In this document: piece after piece, positions 24,601 to 34,400 of the stretch
Layout: every line of letters begins with the position of its first letter
How positions within the stretch are numbered: the stretch's first letter is position 1
From: Incurvaria masculella
Taxonomy: Eukaryota > Arthropoda > Insecta > Lepidoptera > Incurvariidae
Length of the DNA stretch: 64,000 nt
Assembly (NCBI GenBank): GCA_946894095.1
Contig: OX335646.2
Span: 13,758,077 to 13,822,076 of the forward strand
Direction of reading: 5' to 3'
Program-made: the position numbers and the translations under genes
The notes under the pieces: generated by a model
The model's input: the letters and a program-made list of their open reading frames with translations, nothing else
What the model was told of the DNA's origin: nothing
Database searches by the model: none

Positions 24601-27600
24601 AAGTTAGTTATCTATGTTTCATTTCGTTATTAAGTTCCTTTGGTAATATTAAATGGTTTCTATAAAAACAAACATGTCTCAATCATTTCACAATAAACAT
24701 GTGATAGAATTTAAGAATAGGGTTTTGTAACCAAATGCTATTTGCCACCAAATGTTATTTTCATGGTGTGACATCGTTGTCACTCTTTATGTTTCATATT
24801 GTATTGTATTTTATTTCGTCAAATTCTTAGAAAAACTGCATCCAGATAGGTATTTTTTTCTAATTTTAAGGCATAGATAATTAGCATTTACATTAGGGCA
24901 TTAAAGAGAACAACAGTAAACATACATACAGCTTAAAACAATCTGGTATATACCATCAAATGAGTCAAAGCATATTCCATTATATGCAATATTTCAGGTA
25001 ATCATAATAACACCACTGCTGAAAAATATAAAACACTGCAAGATATTATGAGCATAACAGCATATTTTCCAGGATAGCCAATTTATGCAAAACAAACAAA
25101 ATAAGAAGAGTTTAACTATCGTTTCCAATTCAAGTAACGAAACAAAAAAAAAATGACCCCGTTTGCTAACCTAAAGTACGAAACCAACGGTAAATCAGTC
25201 TGACTCGAACGATTATAACCCTTACTAGGTTATCCAGATATCACGACAAAACAATACAAAAATCCTTGTACTAATTTTAAATGAAAAAGAAATTACAATA
25301 ATTTGATACATTTGTGTTCACTATATTTACACAAATATATACAATATGCATATATTTCTCATTCTAGCCAGCAGCCACACCCTCGTAGCAAGCGATGTGG
25401 TATATCATCTTTACACAAGGTTTGTAACACTTTTAGTACAATTGCGTTTCTTCATACTTATTATAATAACTCGTTAATGTGTTTCCTGCGAGACCTCAGA
25501 AAACACATTTGTTGTAATATTTGTAGGTACCTATTTAGACAACACAAATACTGAAATATATATTAAACTTCATAAATAAATGGTTGCTATTAATTTAAAA
25601 GTGTAGTAACAAAGAAGATTCCAATTTCTTTCGTTACATTTGATTCAAGTAAATCTAGCGACAAGCGTTATATCATATGCTTTGATTTTATAATATAATA
25701 CATTAATGGGCTCGATTTAATTTTTTTTATTCTTGCTTTAAAGCTTGTTTTTACAAAAGAGTTTTACTATTAAATTATTGTAGTTGTCGCTGGACATATT
25801 TCTTAACATAAGAAACTGCTATTATTGTTAAATGCATGCTCAATATATCGTGCAACCGTACCGAAAGAACCGTTAACGATGAAGAGCAGTTGCTGTTTAA
25901 CTATTGTTCATCGTTATTGGTTCCTTCGTTATTCGGAATCCAACCCAACCACGTCATGGTGAAACTTAGAATAGGCTTTACCAATTTAGGTGGCCCAACC
26001 CGGCGGGCCTAACTCATTCGCGGGCACGGTACAAAACCGTGCTGTTGCGCTCTGGGACCTTCTCTGTTTTAAAGAATAAGACAGGCTCCGTGATGAGGAA
26101 GATGCAACATATCCACTTAAAAGACAATTTGCATAGCGTATGATTTGGTAAGATTTACGAGAATTTTAATTTTAAAACGACTTATAGCTAAAAGTAAACC
26201 ACGACCGCTGTAGTCAAAAATCTAACAAAAACCAAACAGATTATTAATCTTGATTAAATAAGCTATGTCTGATGACTAATCTTTTTAAGATGTTCTTACT
26301 TTATCATTGCGTAATCCACCTCCAAAGTTATTGTATAAAACGCGCGAAAAATTCGAACTTTCGGACCTTATAACCTAGAAAGCAAACACAGTTTTACAAT
26401 GCCAATGGTCATCAGACATCTAGTTAGATCAAATACAGCTTTTTTGAGCAAAATTTTGGATCTCTGACAAGAAATAAGGGCATGATCTTCTTTCCCCTTT
26501 TGTATGGGGAGATGAGCGGGATGGGCCACCTTAAATGCGTATACAACATTTCGAGTCCGTGCTATGAAATAGGTTATCATAATTGAATGTGTATATAACA
26601 TTTTGTGTGTATGCTGTTAACTATTGAGAAGTTCCCTCGCTAGGAGCCATCCTTGAGTGCAGTAGCCATGTTATGGTGACACTTAAACTGGGTTATCATT
26701 ATTAAATGCGTGACAACATTTCGTGTATGTGCTGTTGACCGTTAAAGAGTTCCTTTGTCTGGAGCTAACCCTCGATGTCGATTCAGGTCATGCTTGCTAT
26801 AAAAATGCATTGTCATCGGAACTGAACCAACATGTAAAAAATCAACTATGTAGGATAAGAGGAAATGGTTCTAATTCAGCTTGCATCATTTTACCGAAAC
26901 ACCTACATTACATACATACATACATAAATACATACATACAAGCAAACAAACATTGCAAGTTAAATAAAAGCTTGTAAAATTTAACAAAAAAAATTACCGA
27001 CTTAAAAGAAAAAGCACTAATAAGCCGACTCAAAAAATAACAATAATCGTAACTACAAAAATGGTCCACGTCCTTTCTAATAAAAAAAGAATCACCGAAA
27101 TCGGTTGGCGATGTATTGAGTTATTCGTCCATTTGTCGCGCACATCTTAATACAAATTTAAGGCTTATATAATTTTCTCATTGATGTCATTGTCAGAACT
27201 TAACCAAATTAAAATGGGACCATTTGGGAAGCACTAGCTTTCATTTAAAAAAAATATCATCAAAATCGGTTCACCCAGGCAAAAATTATGAGGTAACAAA
27301 CATAAAAAAAAACATACAGACGAATTGAGAACCTCCTCCTTTTTTGAAGTCGGTTAAAAAGACAGGACAACGACAATGAGACTTAGAATAAAATTGCATT
27401 ATGTTGAAATTCAAGGAGCAACCCTACGCTGAGCCACCCCCTGTTACCCACGCCTGCATCTATAATGGGGTCTGTCATGTCGTTGACCCGTAAGACGGTG
27501 TTCACCATTCACAACACCGGGGAGACCGTCGGTGGAAACTTCAATGCCTTCGTTATTCCAGGTATGATGTAATAGTCAATTATTCTGATACAAGTAAATC

Positions 27601-30373
27601 AACCTTCTATTAAAATTATACTTGATGAGATTTGATGGATTTGCTCTATTGATTGACATTTAGCTGAGCGGAGCCGGGTACCTAAGCATATTCATATATT
27701 TCTAGTATAAAATAAATTAGTATAATATATTTCCATATCTAGTTTTTTTCCAAAGATTACATTATGACAAATATATTTTCGTAAACGTGTCATCATATCG
27801 ATTCGATTCCGATTTAATCATACAGTAATCATTCAATAATGACTTACTAGCATATTGGACATTGAGTGCACTGCTATTTTTCAACATTATGTTCAACAGT
27901 ATGTTGTCAATATGCTCTGAACATTGTATTGATAAAATATTTATTTTCAGAATTGCTGGCCCGTGAAGACATTAACCTGATCGCCATAGACTGGAGCCCA
28001 GGCACCAGCGCGTATACGCTCGGGCTCGCCAATGCACCCGTGGCCGGTCAAGTCATTTCGTTGTTCATCAACATGCTCATTACCAACTTCAACTACAACA
28101 CCGACTTGATCCACATCGTCGGTGTCGGCCTTGGCGGTCATGTTGCCGGAATCGCTGCCAGAAACACCGCTGGGACAATCCCGAAAATAACAGGTAAAAA
28201 ACAAAGTAAAAACTTAAATAATCCGTTTCAGAAATAGATTTACATCTACTGTCGTTTTTTAAACTTCGATTTGTCCCAAAATACAAAATATCAACAATGT
28301 TGAATTTTTTTTTATGTGACTGGACATGGATGGCTAATACCACAAGTTCTGTCATGGTATTAGCCCAACACACCACATGGGAATTAGGTGCCATGCCAGG
28401 ACCTTCCTTATATTGCACGGCTACATTGAACTGGATGGAAAAGACGGACAATTTTCATTGCCGCTTCGACCATCGTTCATCCAATGCGATGGTACCAACC
28501 CGGGCGGGATAAACCCTACCACCTAGTAAGTAAGGAAGGGGACCTACAGCTTAACGTGGAATCCGAACCACGGCCAGCCTCTCTCAACGGTCGAATGGTC
28601 ACCCATCCAAGACCAGACCGGACCCAGCGATAATATATCAAACGTTTCAACTTTTTGTTTAAAATAAAACTCTTCGCATCAGAGATTATGGAATTATGAA
28701 ATTTTGATGTCGCATTTCAGGCTTCTTATTTAATTGAATTAGATTCTCGGGCTGAGATAAATAGTCGTAACAGAAACTAAGGCTGAGATAAATAGTCGTA
28801 ACAGAAACTAAGACTAACGAAAAGTAGTACTTTGTGACGTCAATTTGCATTACTTTGAGATTTCGTCCATATAAAATGTGTCAAAGTGACGTCACAAAGT
28901 ACTACTTTTCGTTAGTCTTAGTTTTAGTTACGACTATTTATCTCAGCCTAAGACTACCGAAAAGTAGTACTTTGTGACGTCAATTTGCATCACTTTGAGA
29001 TTGCGTCCATACAAAATGTGTCAAAGTGACGTCACAAAGTACTACTTTTCGTTAGTCATAGTTTCTGTTACGACTATTTATCTCAGCCTCGATTCCCTTA
29101 ACTAATCTAACGTTTCTGTTAATTCAACAAAAAGTTTACGTACCACCTGCAAAGAGCAAACTTTTAAGATTTTTAATTTTTCAAAATTTCTCATATTACA
29201 GCGCTGGACCCATCTTTCCACGGTTGGACGCACAACAGCAACATCCTCGGCCCCGACGCAGCTACCGTGGTGGAGGTCATCCACACGAGCACGGACGGGT
29301 TCGACTGGCCACTCGGCACCCACGACTTCTACCCCAACGGAGGCTCCTCCCAGACCGGCTGCGGGGTCGTGGTCTCCTGCTCGCACACCTACAGCTACGT
29401 GTTCTTCGCCGAGTCGATCCAGGCTGAAACGAGTGGGGGCAACAAGTTCGTGGGTTACAGATGCGAGTCCTACGAGCAAGCCGCCGCCCAACAGTGCATA
29501 GGCGACGTCACCGCCATCTTTGGCGGCACCGAGGACCAGGACGCGTAAGCTTTTTAGATTATTTGAGTTGGCCGTTATTACAGTTATTTTTAGGTGGTAA
29601 AAACGGATCAATAGGCGAAACCTTTTATTTGTGGAAACATCTCTTCTATTTTCTAAAAATATTTAACGGATCAGCAATATCAATTGTGTATATCAGCCAG
29701 GAGTATTCTATTTTATCATATCCGCCGTCATAATATTAGCAAGCAAGCATTTATTTATTACCAAGCATTCCCGTAGAAATTTAGAGTCATGCTAGGACCT
29801 TCTCTTTTAGCACGGCTACATTGAACTGAATGGGAAACCCGGGCAACTATTATTTGTCGCTTAGAACATTTTGCGCCCCAGCCGGGTGGGACCGCCCGAC
29901 ACTCCCGTATAATAATTCCGAACAATGAAACAGCTGTAATGTGACGAAAAAATCCATGTCAGAAAGTGAACGAAAGTGAAGCATGTATAGGACAAGAATT
30001 GAACTCATGACCCGGTATTATATGCAAGTGCCTACGCCCCCAATCTAGGCGATCAATTTCTACTGCGAAAAGAATACAATGTACCTAATTTAACAATGTG
30101 CTAGATATGTTCATAAATTTAAATGTTCTGAAGGAACTGTTATTTGGTCCCCACGGGCACTCAGAACAAAAATAATTTGATACACTGGTAGTCTCGTACG
30201 TTTGCAAATGATTGTTGAACTATATTTCCGTACGTAACTTTCCGCTCCGTTTTAAAGTTGTTATACATTGACTGGACTTATCTGGGGGCCCTCTTATCTG
30301 TTCCAGATCTCCGGGCATTTACGGCTTTAGCACCAACTTCAACCCACCCTTCGCTCAAGGATCAATCAACTAA
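21606..30373 (+). CDS. Gene C: lipase-like protein lacking the catalytic serine (pseudoenzyme)
   Basis: Exons: 21606-21654, 25368-25419, 27416-27561, 27951-28193, 29202-29544, 30307-30373. Total 900 nt, 299 aa, phases 1-2-1-1-2 as in the other four neutral lipases. The signal peptide begins MKPWIIGSLVVCLAVS. Exon 2 is only 52 nt (169-193 nt in genes B, D and E), so most of the pro-region is gone, but it still ends in VVYHLYTR. The oxyanion motif HGW has become HNT (66-68) and the nucleophile motif reads GVGLG with Gly142 in the Ser position. Asp166 (LDPS) and His225 (CSH) remain. The frame is open across all exons and an AATAAA signal is at 30412-30417, so this is not an obvious pseudogene. 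Lipid or ligand binding without hydrolysis is one possibility, as in insect lipase-related yolk proteins. The acceptor of exon 3 (AAG) is weak. Confidence 0.85.
22015..22215 (+). repeat. SINE-like repeat, diverged copy in gene C intron 1
   Basis: The blocks 'ggtaccatcgtccatctc', 'agatggtcgaagcggtaatt' and 'tatccagttcaatatg' follow the family order. Confidence 0.6.
22545..22760 (+). repeat. Relic repeat starting 'tacccggctccgctcgggt'
   Basis: Same family as 21065-21310 and the inverted copy at 37640-37860. It lies in intron 1 of gene C. A likely tail of such an element, with 'gtgaaagaggaacaaacatcc' and an ATCC tract, lies at 23560-23655. Confidence 0.55.
22795..22935 (-). repeat. SINE-like fragment with 5S-like head
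   Basis: 'Cttacctagtaagtaac' and 'cccacagccagcctcaac', followed by 'agtaacccatctcgaatc', match the reverse-oriented head region of the copy at 28317-28625. Confidence 0.5.
23398..23482. repeat. C-rich low-complexity tract
   Basis: About 85 bases are almost pure C with G and T, including a duplicated 'ccggctcctctcccc' unit. It stands out sharply from the AT-rich intron of gene C. Confidence 0.8.
23619..23651 (+). repeat. (ATCC)n microsatellite
   Basis: About eight perfect ATCC units follow the retroelement-tail-like sequence at 23560-23618. Confidence 0.85.
23700..25360. other. Gene C intron 1, unassigned AT-rich part
   Basis: No gene, clear repeat or RNA is recognised up to the small exon 2 at 25368. 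Confidence 0.4.
25985..26534 (-). mobile_element. Second copy of the 550-bp TTAA MITE
   Basis: It is the reverse complement of the element at 5627-6176, with the same termini and length. Similarity is high throughout, apart from scattered substitutions. It lies in intron 2 of gene C. Confidence 0.75.
26908..26945 (+). repeat. Short (CATA)n microsatellite
   Basis: Repeated 'catacataca' units with small interruptions. Confidence 0.6.
26985..27358 (+). repeat. 'Gacttcaaaaaaggaggagg' family repeat
   Basis: It begins with 'accgacttaaaagaaaaagc', includes 'aagaatcaccgaaatcggtt' and 'ttattcgtccatttgtcgcg', and ends 'cctcctccttttttgaagtcggtt'. Related copies are at 33146-33800, 60590-61040 and 63020-63270. 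It lies 60 bases upstream of exon 3 of gene C and may explain that exon's weak acceptor context. Confidence 0.65.
28317..28625 (-). repeat. SINE with 5S-rRNA-like head, best copy
   Basis: On the minus strand the element starts near 28625 with 'ggtctggtcttggatgggtg' followed by 'acc'. The run CTTGGATGGGTGACC equals the conserved box C region of eukaryotic 5S rRNA. The family body then runs to about 28317 ('tagtaagtaaggaagg' and 'gttcatccaatgcgatggta' read on the plus strand). Intron 4 of gene C. Confidence 0.7.
28749..29089. mobile_element. Tandem pair of palindromic MITEs with TGACGTCA sites
   Basis: Termini 'ggctgagataaatagtcg' and 'cgactatttatctcagcc' bound the block, and the same boundary occurs again near 28937-28950. 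Two head-to-tail copies of a roughly 150-bp palindrome share one junction. The left terminus is itself duplicated (28749-28810). Each copy contains two perfect TGACGTCA palindromes, four in all. Intron 4 of gene C. Confidence 0.75.
29790..30060 (-). repeat. SINE-like repeat with tRNA-like head, diverged
   Basis: The blocks 'gctaggaccttctcttttag', 'cacggctacattgaactgaa' and, further on, 'aattgaactcatgacccgg' follow the family order in reverse. It lies in intron 5 of gene C. Confidence 0.55.
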
Positions 30374-30755
30374 AGAACAGGCAGCTTGTTCGAACTTGCA
30401 AATATTCTGTGAATAAATCAGAATTAATCAAATAAGAAAACGTGTTTTTATAATTTGCTATAATTTGTTCCTTTAATATACATATCTTCCCATACATATG
30501 GCCACAAATTATGGATATTTTAATTGATCGGTTCTTGCATTGAAACTGGTGCGTGCTATCATCTGAAACAAGTTGATATCAATCTGATATGAAAATTTTA
30601 CATCTCCAGTGAATCTGTTTTCTTGCCAAAACCCTAATTAGATAAATTGCACCGTAAACATATTTCAATTGCTTTCACGTTACCATTTTAAATATATATG
30701 TTCTAATTTTTTTTTATTGGTAATTAGGCCGCTATCTTAATTTCGTAAAAGAAGT

Positions 30756-31183
30756 CAGGGTGGCCCAAAACTCAACGTCAAGCGGGCACTGGGTGAGAGT
30801 CCAGCATATTCCAGTTCTTATAATAATAAACAATAAAACTAATTACACTTGGTTAGTGGTAATAGGCTTTTATGGAAAATTTTGACATTCGACATCCTAT
30901 TCCTCATATTTGGGTACTGTATTCACAGTTTTCTCAATTCGATTTCAGATTTCACTGCGATGAAGAGAAAAGTTATTTATGATTACGTTATGAAAAAAAA
31001 TCTTGCGAATTTCGGAAAACTATGATTACACCTAAATATGTGGTTAGAGATGTAGTTTTTAAGATTTTCTAAAAAGGCTATTACCACTAAACCAAATGAC
31101 ATGGATTCTTTTTTAGTTTGACAAGAACTAAACTGGCCTCTCACCCACTAGCCGCTTGACATTGAGTTTCGGGATACCCTGTA
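30756..31183. mobile_element. MITE with about 45-bp terminal inverted repeats
   Basis: The left end 'cagggtggcccaaaactcaa' and the right end 'ttgagtttcgggataccctg' are inverted repeats that continue inward ('tcaagcgg', 'gggtgagag'). The 340-bp core is AT rich and has no frame. It lies between genes C and F. Confidence 0.75.
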
Positions 31184-31460
31184 TGTTACATTCATTTATT
31201 ACCCTTTTAATCATGCGATACACAAACGTTTCAACTTTCAAAAGTAAAAAAGATAACGATCAAATCACTCTGGTCACGCCACATTAACCTCAGTATTCAA
31301 ACTTACAAATGATAATTTGGTTTGGGATATGAGTGAATGAATGTAGGGACAATACAATGTTGCTTTATATTGCCTCTATAATACGTTATGGCCAGTGCTT
31401 ACTGGCCATAATGCGTTCTTTAAAAAATACTGATTGATACGTTCTGCCTAATCTCTTGCC

Positions 31461-34400
31461 ATGTATACCCAGTTCGTTTTGCTATTTTTTCAATTAACAG
31501 TAATTTACGCATTCGGCCAAAATTTGAGTCCCGAAGAAAGTCTCAAAGAAGATATGACGTTGGATCCGGTAAGATTTGTGTTTGATGCATTTATAAATAA
31601 ATAATTTAGTTAAGAAACAAATGTATTGCATCGGTAGGCTACAGATATTTAAAACTGAAATAGACATCAATAAAATTTAACATAAATTGAAATGAACATT
31701 TATGAACATTCGTTTGGTTACGACAATTAATACAATTAAATATTGACTGATGATGTAGGTAAATGGTTTTTAACCACGTAGGATCATTTACGCCGTGTAA
31801 GCAAGAGATATTTAATTAAAATAATTAAATAATAAAAAATCTGATATTATATTTGGGTGTCTTAATTGGTACAAGCACAGCACATGAATTATTTCAATTT
31901 TTTTTCATTTTCAAGCGTGGCATATAGAACACGCCAAGCCCTTGCATAAGATTTGCCCGATAAGGCCCATGGATTTCGAACTAACAAGGGTGCTGCAAAA
32001 ACCATGGCAGTCGGCCAAGTGCTTGTTCACACCATGTTTGAAGGACTGTTGTAATGTCAATGTCGACATGTTTGGTCATTCAGGTGCAAGTTTATCAATC
32101 CAATGGATAAAGAATCAAAACACTAGAGGATCGGTTGGTTTTTGATCTTAAGTTTTAGCCTGCACTATGCTTGCAAAGTAGGCTTTTATATCTTTTTTTA
32201 ATTTAATCATAACCTACATAAGCGCATGAACTATTTTTGTTTTGTTTTGTTAAAAGTCTTAATTTCAATCAAATTGACTGTTTAAGGTGGAGTTTATTAC
32301 AAAATATGGAAACAAAGGCGAGAATCATGAAGTCATCACACACGATGGTTACATTTTAGGTCTCCACAGGATGCTTCCTCAAAATAGAACGCCCCCGAAG
32401 AATTTCTCAGTTTTCTTAATGCATGGCATCGGATCTTCTTCTTTTGATTGGTTAGTTCTTGGGCCGGGTAAATCGTTGGGTAAGTACAGTGAAATTGTGA
32501 TACAATGATTGGGAATTAAATCCATTCCATCATTACTTAATAATTTTCGTTGCAGCCTTAAGAGCCTCATAGTCACACCGCTCAACTTAAAAACAAAAAT
32601 AGTTATTATTTTTCAAATATTAATAATTATTTTAAACACTCCATCGTACTTCCACCATAGTTTCGTAATTTTAGTTTCGGCATTCAGAGCCTCCAAGTAA
32701 AATTTTCCAACTTCAAAACGCTCAATAGTATTTCCACCATAGCTTCGTCATTTTTTTCTCGACCTTAAGAGTCCCTAACTCCAAAACGCTCAATCATACT
32801 TCCACCGTTGCTTCGTAAATTTAGCAGCAACATAAAGAGGCCTCAAGTCACACTGCCCAACTCTAAAACGCTAAATCGTACTTCCACCATAGATAGATTT
32901 GGCATTTTAGTCACGGCCTTAAGAGCTCTAAAGTCACAGTGCCCAACTAGAAAACGTTAAATCGTACTTCAACCATAGTTTCGTCATTTTAGTCTCAACC
33001 TTAAGAGCCCTGAAGTCACACTGCTTAACCTCAAGACGTTTAATCGCACTTTCACCATAGATAACTTCGTCAGCCTAAGAATGGCCCGTAAGCTATGCTC
33101 CCCAAACAAATGTAGTTTACTAATAATTTGAATTGATATTTAAGATATATTATCATGCAAAAATAAAAAAAAATATTGACAAAAAAAAATAACCGACTTC
33201 AAAGAAAATGCACTAAAAAGTAAAAAATAATTTTCATTTTTGTAGTTACGATTTCTGTTATTTTTTGAGTCGGCGTCAGCCGGGCACGCGCTGCTCCAAT
33301 CAAGAGAACCTAACCTAACCTAACCTAACCTAACCTAAGCTAACCTTGGCTGACACCGACTCAAAAAATAACAGAAATCGTAACTACAAAAATGAAAATT
33401 ATTTTTTACTTTTTAGTGCTTTTTCTTTGAAGTCGGTTATTTTTTTTGTTAATTTTTTTTATTTGTTTATTTTTAGTGAATCTGAAGTACACTTACTAAT
33501 TTGTACACGTCCTTTCCAATAAAAAAAGAATCACCGAAATCGGTTGGCGCTATATTGAGTTATTCGTCCATTTGTCGCGCACATCTTAATACAAATTTAA
33601 GACTTTTATGATTTTCTCATGGATATCATTGTCAAAACTTAACCAAATTAAAATGGGACCACTAGCTATCATTTAAAAAAAAATCATCAAAATCGGTTCA
33701 CCCAGGCAAAAGTTATGAGGTAACAAACATAAAAAAAAAAAACAAAAAAAATCATACAGACGAATTGATAACCTCCTCCTTTTTTGAAGTCGGTTAAAAA
33801 TATCTGTGTTAAGCAAGTTTTGCTTTTTTTAAATATCCAAGCCGGATCAAATGAAAGCAAAAATAAAATCTTCATACACATTTTCTTTTCTATGTGGTGT
33901 AAAAGACTCAGGATACATTTACAGAACAAATAAAAACATGTAAATACAGCTATTTGTTGCTTTATCAAGTAAATTGGAGCAACAGGTTTTAAAATTATTT
34001 ATAAACTACATTTTTACGGTGATCTAATTTTTCTGGTGGCACCTTAAGAGCAATATCACGTAGTATGTTACTTGGTGCCTAATTTATGACTTTTCAGCTC
34101 ATCTCTTATCGGAAAAAGGTTTTGATGTGTGGCTCGGAAATGCTCGAGGCAACTTGTATTCAACGAGGCACGTCAAACTCAATCCGCGCATGCAGCAATC
34201 ACAATTCTGGAACTTCAGTTGGCACCAAATTGGCGTGTACGACATACCTGCGACTATTGATTACATTTTGAATGTTACTAAAACTGAAATGTTGCACTAC
34301 ATCGGTCACTCACAAGGAACCACGGTGTTTTTTGTGATGTGCTCTATGAAGCCAGAATACAACAAGAAGATAAAAACAATGAACGCATTAAGTCCCGTCG

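Noticed and set aside
29102..29611. 169-codon minus-strand ORF across gene C exon 5
   Set aside because: It is a shadow of the plus-strand exon, which has intact splice sites and the family motifs.
31920..32090. Possible extra exon of gene F upstream of exon 2
   Set aside because: Exon 1 joins exon 2 directly in phase 0 and gives the expected N-terminal sequence. This stretch has no lipase likeness.
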